A stretch of DNA of 43,825 nucleotides, from contig QHRW01000016.1 of assembly GCA_003220265.1 (NCBI GenBank), positions 1-43,825 of the forward strand, read 5' to 3'. The translations under genes and the position numbers were made by a program. Shown here piece after piece: positions 35,983-42,697 of this stretch. Origin of the DNA: Candidatus Rokuibacteriota bacterium (GTDB lineage Bacteria; Methylomirabilota; Methylomirabilia; Rokubacteriales; CSP1-6). The notes under the pieces were generated by a model. It was given only the letters and a program-made list of their open reading frames with translations. It was not told the DNA's origin and searched no databases. Within the stretch, counting starts at the first letter, position 1; every line of letters starts with the position of its first letter.

Positions 35983-36665
35983 ACCATCGCGAAGCTCACC
36001 GGATGATGCCGGTATTGTTCCCAGCGAGGTTTCAGAACGATCCAGCGGTCGTCGACGAGGCGCTCGCGCATCTCGATCAGCGAGAGTCCCGCGGCGCGGG
36101 CGGCGGTCACATGATCGCCGAGAAGGTGGACGTACGTCTCGATCGCCACCGCCTCGCCGGGAGAGCGGTCGAAATGCGTCGGCATCCCAGCGGTCATGAT
36201 GAAGTGCGGGTGATAACCGATGAGCACGTGGCGGCCGCCCGGCCGGATCAGTCGCGACACCTCACGGTAAAGCGGGCGCAGGTCACGGAGATGCTCGTCC
36301 ACGAGACAGGTCGTGACGAGATCGTAGAGGCCGCCCTCGAGAGCCCCGCTGGCGATGTCGGCTTCGACGAGGCGATCGTAGATCTCCCGGCGGCGGGCGA
36401 TCGCCAGCCTCTCGGGCGTCATGTCGAGGCCGTCGAGTCGGGCCACGCCACGAGCGCGGAGCCATGCGCCGGTCCGGCCGGTTCCGCAGCCGAGATCGGC
36501 GGCTCGTTCGACAGCGGCCCAGGGGACCGACTCCAGGGCGTCGAGGAGGACGAGGTCCATCTCGTCCTCCACCGTCGTCTCGTAGGACGGAAGCCACTCG
36601 CGGTAGCCCTCACGCACGGAGACGGTCGGATAGCGGCGGCGGTCGAAGTGGGCGAACTCCAGCAT
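35967..36665 (-). CDS. Class I SAM-dependent methyltransferase
   Basis: 232 aa. Motif I is AADLGCGTGRTGAWLRARG near residues 55-73, the acidic end of strand beta2 is LDGLDMTPERL, motif IV is YDLVTTCLVDEHLRDLRPLY and the post-motif block is LIRPGGRHVLIGYHPHF. The substrate cannot be read; the HPHFIMTAGMPTHFDRSPGE segment near residue 150 is similar to methyltransferases annotated only generally. It is the first gene of the operon with CocE and PNPOx-like proteins; ATG 36665 is the only start with family-like sequence. Confidence 0.85.
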   Translation of the reverse strand: MLEFAHFDRRRYPTVSVREGYREWLPSYETTVEDEMDLVLLDALESVPWAAVERAADLGCGTGRTGAWLRARGVARLDGLDMTPERLAIARRREIYDRLVEADIASGALEGGLYDLVTTCLVDEHLRDLRPLYREVSRLIRPGGRHVLIGYHPHFIMTAGMPTHFDRSPGEAVAIETYVHLLGDHVTAARAAGLSLIEMRERLVDDRWIVLKPRWEQYRHHPVSFAMVWQKA

Positions 36666-36717
36666 GCTTGGTCCCCGTCGGTGATCCTACCGTGTCAGGG
36701 CTGGAGTAAACCACGCG

Positions 36718-36894
36718 GGGAAGACTTCTACACTCGCGTGCTCGGCCTGCTGGTCAGCGACCGCGGCACGCTGGCCCACGGCCCCACGCTCGAGCTCTTC
36801 GTCGACACGCCGTGGCACACGCCACAGCCGCCCGGGATTCGCGCCGCGCGCCGAGTGGCGCCGCGGCCAGGTGGCGCGCATGGCCACCACCTGA
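36718..36894 (+). pseudogene. VOC (glyoxalase/extradiol dioxygenase) gene remnant
   Basis: The gap between the methyltransferase and the ABC ATPase holds a ruin. EDFYTRVLGLLVSDRG, the first strand-helix of a VOC-family dioxygenase, is fused directly to PTLELFVDTPWHTPQP, which normally occurs near the C-terminus of the same proteins. After a frame change, APRAEWRRGQVARMATT closes at TGA 36892-36894, matching the usual last helix. So the central ~90 residues, including most of the metal site, are gone. Confidence 0.6.
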
Positions 36895-36904
36895 GCGGTC
36901 GGGC

Positions 36905-37657
36905 TCAGCCGCGGCCGCCCAGGTGGCCGACGATCGTGCGCTGGTATTCGAGGAAGGCGAGGCTGAGCGGATCGCGCGGGCGCGGCAGCGCCACGCGCAC
37001 GTCGGCCACGACCGTGCCCGGATGGGGCGACAGCACGATCACGCGGTCGGCCAGGTACACGGCCTCGGCCACGTTGTGGGTGACGTAGAGCACGGTCTTG
37101 CGCGTCTCCGCCCACACGTCCACCAGCAGCCGTTGCATCTCGTCGCGCGTGAGGGCGTCGAGCGCGGCGAACGGCTCGTCCATCAGCAGGACGGCCGGGT
37201 TGTAGGCCAGCGCGCGGGCGATCGCCACGCGCTGCTGCATGCCGCCCGACAGCTCGTGGGGATAGGCGCCGGCGAAGCGCTCGAGGTCGACCAGGCGCAG
37301 GAAGCGGCGCGCCGTCTCGGTGCGCTCGGCGGCGCCCGCCCCGCGCATCTCCAGCCCGAACTCCACGTTGCGCTGCGCGGTCCGCCACGGGAAGAGCTGG
37401 GCGAAATCCTGGAAGACGACGCCGCGGTCGAGCCCATGGCCGGTGACGATCCGCCCGCTGATGCGGATCTCGCCGCGCGTCGGCGAGAGAAAGCCGGCGA
37501 CCAGGTTCAGCAGCGTGGTCTTGCCGCAGCCGCTGCGCCCCACGAGGCAGAGGAACTCGGAGGTGGCGACGTCCACCGTCACCTCGCGCAGCGCCGTCAC
37601 CGGCCCCGCCGTGCCCGCGTACTCGTAGCCGACCTTGGCGATCTCGATGTGGCGCAT
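36905..37657 (-). CDS. ABC importer ATPase, nitrate/sulfonate/taurine type
   Basis: 250 aa. Walker A GRSGCGKTT (residues 40-48), Q-loop GVVFQDFAQLFPWRTAQRNV, signature LSGGMQQRVAIARAL, Walker B VLLMDEPFAALD and switch VTHNVAEAV. The sequence groups with SsuB/TauB/NrtD. It is the last gene of a four-gene operon with a binding protein and two permeases. The substrate could be a sulfonate, nitrate, or an aromatic or pyrimidine compound; nothing decides between these. Confidence 0.93.
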   Translation of the reverse strand: MRHIEIAKVGYEYAGTAGPVTALREVTVDVATSEFLCLVGRSGCGKTTLLNLVAGFLSPTRGEIRISGRIVTGHGLDRGVVFQDFAQLFPWRTAQRNVEFGLEMRGAGAAERTETARRFLRLVDLERFAGAYPHELSGGMQQRVAIARALAYNPAVLLMDEPFAALDALTRDEMQRLLVDVWAETRKTVLYVTHNVAEAVYLADRVIVLSPHPGTVVADVRVALPRPRDPLSLAFLEYQRTIVGHLGGRG

Positions 37658-38442
37658 CAGGCGGAGGTCCTCCGCACGAGGCCCCAGCGCTCCACCGTGC
37701 GCCGCTCGAGCGCGGCGAAGACCAGGCGCTCGACCCCGAGGCCCAGCAGGCCGATGACGGCCAGGCTGCCGAGCATCACGTCGGTGTTGAGGAACTCCTT
37801 CGAGTCGAAGATCACCCATCCGAGACCCCAGCGCGTGGCGGCGATCATCTCGCCGCCGACGACGGCGATCCAGCCGCGCGCGAACGCCTGCCGCAGGCCG
37901 GCGATGACGAACGGCAGCGCGCCGGGCAGCACGACGTGGCGGAAGATCGCGCCGGAGCGGGCGCCCATCGACTCGGCGGCGCGGATCCAGAGCCGGTTGA
38001 CCGAGCACACGCCGGTCCACGTATTCAGGATCAGCGGAAAGAGCGCGGCGTAGAAGACGAGCGCGACGCTGGCCGTGTTGCCGAGGCCGAACCACAGGAT
38101 GAAGAGCGGCACCCAGGCCAGCGACGGGATCGGGCTCAGCACGCTCACCAGCGGCAGCACGAACCGCTCGACCGGGCGGAAGCGCCCCATCAGCATGCCG
38201 AGCGGCACGCCGGCCAGCGCGGCCAGTCCGAGCCCGGCGGCGATGCGTCCGAGCGTGTAGCCCACGTGGACGAACAGCGTGCCGTCGCCGATCATGCGCG
38301 CGAGCGCGGCGGCGATGGCCTCCACCGGCGGCGTGATCGCGGGCGGCAGCGAGCCGCTGCGCGCGAAGACTTCCCAGCCGAGCGCGACGACACCGAACGC
38401 GACGAGGGCGCCGACGACCGTCCGCACGCCGGACCGCCTCAT
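37657..38442 (-). CDS. ABC importer permease 1, nitrate/sulfonate type
   Basis: 261 aa with six membrane helices. The SsuC/TauC pattern is clear: VFARSGSLPPAITPPVEAI after the first helix, SPIPSLAWVPLFILWFGLGN in the middle, and the EAA loop IRAAESMGARSGAIFRHVVL followed by PGALPFVIAGLRQ. A second, different copy of the same permease type lies directly upstream; both may form a heterodimer around one ATPase, instead of the usual homodimer. ATGA overlap with the upstream permease, and stop overlaps the ATPase start. Confidence 0.93.
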   Translation of the reverse strand: MRRSGVRTVVGALVAFGVVALGWEVFARSGSLPPAITPPVEAIAAALARMIGDGTLFVHVGYTLGRIAAGLGLAALAGVPLGMLMGRFRPVERFVLPLVSVLSPIPSLAWVPLFILWFGLGNTASVALVFYAALFPLILNTWTGVCSVNRLWIRAAESMGARSGAIFRHVVLPGALPFVIAGLRQAFARGWIAVVGGEMIAATRWGLGWVIFDSKEFLNTDVMLGSLAVIGLLGLGVERLVFAALERRTVERWGLVRRTSA

Positions 38443-39164
38443 CGCGCCAGCATCCCCCAGCGCACGACGGTCAGGCGCTCGAGCGGCTCGAACACGAGCT
38501 TCTCGAGCCCGAGGCCGACGAGGCCGATCACCGCGATGCCGGCCAGCATCACGTCGGTCGCCAGGAATTCCCGCGCGCCGAAGATCAGCCAGCCGAGCCC
38601 CAGCGGCACCGACGTCAGCATCTCGACCGCCACCAGCACGCGCCACGCGCGCGCGAGGCCCAGGCGCAGGCCCGTCATCACCGCGGGCAGCGCGCCCGGC
38701 AGCACGACCTTGCGGAAGATCTGGCGCTCGCCCGCGCCCATGGCGATGGCCGAGCGGATCCAGATCGGCTTCACCGCGCGCACGCCCGTCCACGTGTTGA
38801 CCGCGACGGGAAAGGCGGCGGCGAAGCCGACGAGCAGCACGGCCGGAAGATTGCCGAGCCCGAACCAGATCACGAAGAGCGGCGCGTAGGCGAGCCCGGG
38901 GATCGGGTTGCCCACGCTGACCAGCGGCAGCAGCACGTCCTCGGCCCAGCGCGAGCGTCCCATGACGATGCCGAGCGTGACGCCGACGATCGCGCCCAGC
39001 GCGAAGCCGACGGCCAGTCGCGCCAGCGTGGCCAGCGCGTGCGTCGGCAGGACGCCGTTGCCGACCAGCCGCCCGAACGTCGCCACCACGCGATCGACGC
39101 CGGGAAACAGGCGCGCCGGCATGACGCCGAGCATGACGACGGTCTGCCAGACGAGCGCCACCAC
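38439..39164 (-). CDS. ABC importer permease 2, nitrate/sulfonate type
   Basis: 241 aa from GTG 39164. VGNPIPGLAYAPLFVIWFGL and the EAA loop IRSAIAMGAGERQIFRKVVL, then PGALPAVMTGLR, match permease 1. The first helix starts too close to this GTG; an in-frame CTG at 39212, right behind the stop of the binding-protein gene, would give LRRRLSALAELALPFVVVAL and a complete first helix. Relatives usually have that length, so the CTG may be the real start. It lies between the binding protein and permease 1 in the operon. Confidence 0.9.
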   Translation of the reverse strand: MVALVWQTVVMLGVMPARLFPGVDRVVATFGRLVGNGVLPTHALATLARLAVGFALGAIVGVTLGIVMGRSRWAEDVLLPLVSVGNPIPGLAYAPLFVIWFGLGNLPAVLLVGFAAAFPVAVNTWTGVRAVKPIWIRSAIAMGAGERQIFRKVVLPGALPAVMTGLRLGLARAWRVLVAVEMLTSVPLGLGWLIFGAREFLATDVMLAGIAVIGLVGLGLEKLVFEPLERLTVVRWGMLAR

Positions 39165-39213
39165 GACGAAGGGCAGCGCGAGCTCGGCGAGCGCGGACAG
39201 TCGGCGGCGCAGG

Positions 39214-40203
39214 TCAGCGACCCAGCGAGGCCTTGCGCAGCAGCTCCGTGTTGAGCGCCTTCGGGATGTCCGGCACGGCCTTGATCCGTCCCTCGATGGT
39301 GCCCGACACGAGGTCCTTGGCCTGGTCGGTGAGGTAGCGCTGCATCTCGGGCGTGATCTCCGGCTCCCACTTCATGCGGCGCAGGGCCTTGTCGAGCACG
39401 GCCACCGGAATCTCGCGCCCGAGCGACTTCTGGTCGTCGGCGTAAACGGTGGCGGCCTCCACGGGCTTGTCCTTGAGGAGCTGGACGGCGCGCAGCCAGC
39501 CGCGCAGGTAGGCGACGACGGCGTCGGGGTTCTCCTTCACGATCTTGCTGGTCGCCGTCACCATGAACGGCAGCGGATCGTACTTGCAGAAGTTCTCGAT
39601 GCTGCGGATGAGGCCCTCGTGCTCGCCGGCCGCCACGAAGGGGTCGGCCAGCGTGGCGGCGTCGATGGCCTTGGCGATCAGGCTCGGGATGCGATCCTTG
39701 GCGTCGGGGATCCCGGCCACCTCGTAGTCGCCCGTCTTCAACCCGTGCGCCGGCAGCAGCCGCGCCAGCAGGACGTACTCGGTGATCGTCCCCTTGGGCA
39801 CGCCGATCTTCTTGCCCTTGAGCTGCGCCGGCGTGTTGATGTCGGACTCCTTGCGGACCACCACGTGGTTGGTGCCGCAGAAGTACGAGTTGACGGCGAT
39901 GGCCGTGAACGGGATGCCCTTGTCGAGGCCGATGAGGAATGGCGTGGGCGCAGTGGAGTTGATGTCGAGTGCGCCGGCGATCATGGCGTCGCGGCCTTCC
40001 TTGCCGAGCGCGAAGCGGCGCCACTCGACGTCGAGGCCCTCCTGCTTGAAGTAGTTCTGGCGGATCGCGATGACGTCGGGCGCGCCGACCGTCTGCGTGT
40101 GGACCGCGATGCGCAGCTTCAGGGGCTTGGCCTGGGCGTGCGCGAGCGCGGTCACGGCCACTCCGAGGACGATCACCATCAACGCCGCCTTGCGTCGGCC
40201 CAC
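39214..40203 (-). CDS. Solute-binding protein of nitrate/sulfonate/taurine-type importer
   Basis: 329 aa from GTG 40203, chosen because GGAGG lies 9 bases upstream and the signal peptide (VGRRKAALMVIVLGVAVTAL, then AHAQA) follows at once. The SsuA/NrtA-like fold shows LRIAVHTQTVGAPDVIAIRQ, FKQEGLDVEWRRFALGKEGR, INSTAPTPFLIGLDKGIPFT and LKGKKIGVPKGTITEYVL. It captures the solute in the periplasm and passes it to the two permeases downstream. The upstream region holds a good sigma-70-like promoter. Confidence 0.92.
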   Translation of the reverse strand: MGRRKAALMVIVLGVAVTALAHAQAKPLKLRIAVHTQTVGAPDVIAIRQNYFKQEGLDVEWRRFALGKEGRDAMIAGALDINSTAPTPFLIGLDKGIPFTAIAVNSYFCGTNHVVVRKESDINTPAQLKGKKIGVPKGTITEYVLLARLLPAHGLKTGDYEVAGIPDAKDRIPSLIAKAIDAATLADPFVAAGEHEGLIRSIENFCKYDPLPFMVTATSKIVKENPDAVVAYLRGWLRAVQLLKDKPVEAATVYADDQKSLGREIPVAVLDKALRRMKWEPEITPEMQRYLTDQAKDLVSGTIEGRIKAVPDIPKALNTELLRKASLGR

Positions 40204-40226
40204 GTTGTCCCACCTCCGGGGTGCCA

Positions 40227-40277
40227 CGATTAGACGCGCGAGGCCGGAGTTGTCAAGCGCCCCCGGAGTGTTACGAT
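40227..40277. promoter_or_regulatory. Overlapping divergent sigma-70-type promoters
   Basis: Minus strand: TTGACA (40256-40251), 18-base spacer, TAATCG (40232-40227), driving the importer operon. Plus strand: TTGTCA (40250-40255), 16-base spacer, TACGAT (40272-40277), driving the LVIVD-repeat gene 19 bases downstream. The two -35 boxes occupy the same bases, so the two promoters should compete for polymerase. Confidence 0.5.
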
Positions 40278-40295
40278 CCCCGCCGGAGGATCGCC

Positions 40296-41513
40296 ATGGC
40301 GGCCATCGATACGTCGAAGAACATGCGGCTGCTCGCGCAGCACGAGCTCAACGGCTTCGGCAACGTCGGCGAGGGCATGGTCATCCAGCTCGCCCGCGAC
40401 GGACGGCGGGTGCTGTGGCTGGCTCACGAATCCGCGCCCAAGAACCTCACCGCGCTCGACGTGGGCGATCCGCGCAAGCCGTCGGTCATTTTCCAGTCCG
40501 ACCTGGCGCACGGCGACATGCGCTCGAACTCGCTGGACCTCGCCGGTGATCTGCTGGTCGTCGCCTACCAGACGAAGGCCGTCGGCATGCAGCCGGCCGG
40601 CGTGGAGATCTTCGACGTCGCCGACCCCACGCGGCCCAAGCGCGTCGGCTTCTTCGACGCCTCCGGCGCGCACTCGCGCGGCACGCATCACCTGTGGTTC
40701 GTGGATGGGACCACACTCCACATCGCCAGCGGCGCCGCCGACTTCAAGCCGCGCAATCCCAAGGACGACCAGTGCTATCGCATCGTGGACGTGCGCAACC
40801 CGGCCAGGCCGGTGGAGGTCGGCCGCTGGTGGCTGCCCGGGACGCGCGACGGCGACGCCGAGCCGGCGCCCGTGCGGCATCCCACGTTCGACGCGGGCTT
40901 CCGCGCGCACAACACCAATGTCTACCCCAAGCGCCCGGACCGCGCGTGGGTCGGCTACCTCGACGGCGGCGCGGTGATCCTCGATATCAGCGACCAGACG
41001 AAGCCGCGCCTGGTGAGCCGCTGGGACTATCACCCGCCCTTCCCCGGCTTCACGCACACGGTGCTGCCGCTGCTCGAGCGCGGCCTGATGATCGTGTCCG
41101 ACGAGGCCGTGCAGGACGGCGGGCGCGACTGGCCCAAGCTGGTCTGGATCGTGGACGTGCGCGACGAGACGAACCCGGTGCCGATCGCGACCTGGCCGAT
41201 CCCGCCGGTCGAGGACTTCAAGGGGCGCGGCGGGCGCTACGGCGCCCACAACCTGCACGAGAACCGCCCGGCCCCCGGCGCGTGGCACTCGGAGACCATC
41301 GTGGTGGGGACGTTCTTCAACGGCGGCGTGCGCGCCTGCGACGTCTCCGATCCGTTCAAGCCGCGCGAGGTCGCGTACTACGTGCCGGAGCCGCCGCGCG
41401 GCTCGAAAGCGGGCGCCGTGCAGATCAACGACGTCTTCATCGACGAGCGCGGCATCGTCTACGCCGTCGACCGCTTCACCGGCGGCCTCTACACGCTGGA
41501 AATGACCGTTTAG
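40296..41513 (+). CDS. LVIVD-repeat beta-propeller protein
   Basis: 405 aa, no signal peptide, with a CGGAGGA site before ATG 40296. Repeats of the LVIVD type recur: LTALDVGDPRKPSVIFQSDL, VEIFDVADPTRPKRVGFFDA, YRIVDVRNPARPVEVGRWWL, VILDISDQTKPRLVSRWDYH, VWIVDVRDETNPVPIATWPI and VRACDVSDPFKPREVAYYVP, i.e. six blades, spaced about 45-80 residues apart. Such propellers bind ligands or proteins at the surface; no enzyme function is proven. The protein is rich in His and Trp between blades. Divergent from the ABC importer, sharing its promoter region. Confidence 0.88.
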   Translation: MAAIDTSKNMRLLAQHELNGFGNVGEGMVIQLARDGRRVLWLAHESAPKNLTALDVGDPRKPSVIFQSDLAHGDMRSNSLDLAGDLLVVAYQTKAVGMQPAGVEIFDVADPTRPKRVGFFDASGAHSRGTHHLWFVDGTTLHIASGAADFKPRNPKDDQCYRIVDVRNPARPVEVGRWWLPGTRDGDAEPAPVRHPTFDAGFRAHNTNVYPKRPDRAWVGYLDGGAVILDISDQTKPRLVSRWDYHPPFPGFTHTVLPLLERGLMIVSDEAVQDGGRDWPKLVWIVDVRDETNPVPIATWPIPPVEDFKGRGGRYGAHNLHENRPAPGAWHSETIVVGTFFNGGVRACDVSDPFKPREVAYYVPEPPRGSKAGAVQINDVFIDERGIVYAVDRFTGGLYTLEMTV

Positions 41514-41576
41514 GGCCGCGCGGGAATTCGAGGCGCGCCCCGGCTCCGCCGCGACGCTCCGAGCGCTGGGGGGTTT

Positions 41577-41597
41577 GGGGGCCCTTTCGAGGCCCCC
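41577..41597. terminator. Hairpin between convergent genes, terminator-like
   Basis: Stem GGGGGCC / GGCCCCC with a 7-base loop (CTTTCGA), between the stop of the LVIVD gene (41513) and the stop of the DHCW cupin (41605). Convergent genes and a strong stem fit a shared terminator; there is no real T-run, so a REP-like palindrome is also possible. Confidence 0.45.
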
Positions 41598-41604
41598 CAT
41601 GTAA

Positions 41605-41934
41605 TCAATCGACGATGAACAGGGTCGCGCCGGTCGACGCGCGCGAGCGGTGGGCCTCGGCGCCGTCGGCCACCTGGTAGCTCATTCCCGGGCGCAGCAC
41701 GACGGTGCGCCCGTCGGCCAGCTCGGTGTGCAGCTCGCCCGCGAGACAGAGCAGGATGTGGCCCTTGCTGCACCAGTGATCGGCGAGATAGCCCGGCGCG
41801 TATTCCACCATGCGCACGCGAATGCCGTCGAAGGTCTGCGTGCGCCAGGTGGCGGTCCCGGTCTCGCCGGGGTGCACGGTGCGCGCCACGGCCGTCCAGT
41901 CGGTGGTGCCGAACGGGATGTTCGACATCTGCAT
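41605..41934 (-). CDS. DHCW-motif cupin-fold protein
   Basis: 109 aa. The beta-barrel shows YAPGYLADHWCSKGHILLCL, containing Asp-His-Trp-Cys in the place of the DHCW motif that names this small cupin group, then AGELHTELADGRTVVLRPGM and YQVADGAEAHRSR with the last His. ATG 41934 or 41928 may be used. The group has no known reaction. It diverges from another cupin gene that starts 40 bases away, so both share one short upstream region. Confidence 0.85.
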   Translation of the reverse strand: MQMSNIPFGTTDWTAVARTVHPGETGTATWRTQTFDGIRVRMVEYAPGYLADHWCSKGHILLCLAGELHTELADGRTVVLRPGMSYQVADGAEAHRSRASTGATLFIVD

Positions 41935-41938
41935 GTCC

Positions 41939-41944
41939 GGTATA
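41939..41944 (+). promoter_or_regulatory. Possible -10 element (TATAGT)
   Basis: TATAGT, one base off the TATAAT consensus, lies 29 bases before ATG 41974 in otherwise GC-rich sequence. The -35 region at the proper distance is poor, so the promoter may need an activator. Confidence 0.35.
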
Positions 41945-41973
41945 GTACGACGGCGCAGGAATGGAGGACCAGC

Positions 41974-42339
41974 ATGGACGTGTTCGACCTGCAGGCTCAG
42001 AAGGAATTCGCGCCCGATCACCACGTGTACAAGTTCCTGGCCGAGACGCCGTACTGCTCGATCAGCGTCGTCGGCTGGGAGCCGGGGCAGACCTCGCCCG
42101 TGCACTCGCATCCGACGGCGGACGAGATCTATCACGTGCTGGAGGGTGAAGGACTCTTCAACGACGGGCGGCGCGAGATGCGGCTCAAGCCGGGCGACAC
42201 GGTGATCTTTCCCGCCGGCGAGGTGCACCAGGTGACGAGCCTCACGCGCATGGTCCTCTATCGCGTGCAGGCGGGCGGCGACCGCAAGCCGAAGACGGCC
42301 GAGGCCTGGCCGGAGGCTACGCGCGCAACCGCGCGCTGA
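41974..42339 (+). CDS. Cupin-domain protein
   Basis: 121 aa, GGAGGAC site before ATG 41974. Cupin motif 1 is SPVHSHPTADEIYHVLEGEG (two His, one Glu) and motif 2 LKPGDTVIFPAGEVHQVTSL with the last His. The N-terminal part VYKFLAETPYCSISVVGWEP lies in front of the barrel. The substrate is unknown; such proteins sit in sugar and polyketide metabolism as well as regulators. Its last 23 bases overlap the 3' end of the convergent hypothetical gene. Confidence 0.87.
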   Translation: MDVFDLQAQKEFAPDHHVYKFLAETPYCSISVVGWEPGQTSPVHSHPTADEIYHVLEGEGLFNDGRREMRLKPGDTVIFPAGEVHQVTSLTRMVLYRVQAGGDRKPKTAEAWPEATRATAR

Positions 42340-42682
42340 CGAAGTCCGCGATGTCGGCCGGCAGGCCGAGGCTGGCCGACCTGAAGCGCTCGGCCACGCG
42401 CGGAACGTCGATCGGCCCGTCGGGCTCGAGGACCGGCGTGGCCTTGTAGCGCATGCCGATGTCGAACTCGCCGTCGTCCACGGCGCTCTGGATGAGGCCG
42501 GTGGCGGGCTCCCACGTGAGCGCGCGCTCGCGCCGGCCCTTGTCGTAGCAAAGCTGGAAGGCGACCGGCGCGCCGGCGGCGTCGCACCACACGATCAGGT
42601 CGAGCTCCGACGACGAGAACCAGCGGCGCGGCGGCTCGTCAGGTACCTGCCGGGGCCGGAGGACCTCGTGCACGGCGGTCAT
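42317..42682 (-). CDS. Conserved hypothetical protein
   Basis: 121 aa. RRWFSSSELDLIVWCDAAGA, VAFQLCYDKGRRERALTWEP and DIGMRYKATPVLEPDGPIDV appear in small uncharacterised proteins from several bacterial groups; no named domain, signal or membrane segment is seen. Cys residues occur singly. It starts 15 bases from the start of the divergent solute-binding protein gene and its 3' end overlaps the cupin gene, so it is squeezed between both. Confidence 0.7.
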   Translation of the reverse strand: MTAVHEVLRPRQVPDEPPRRWFSSSELDLIVWCDAAGAPVAFQLCYDKGRRERALTWEPATGLIQSAVDDGEFDIGMRYKATPVLEPDGPIDVPRVAERFRSASLGLPADIADFVSARLRA

Positions 42683-42697
42683 GCTACCATCCCGCGC

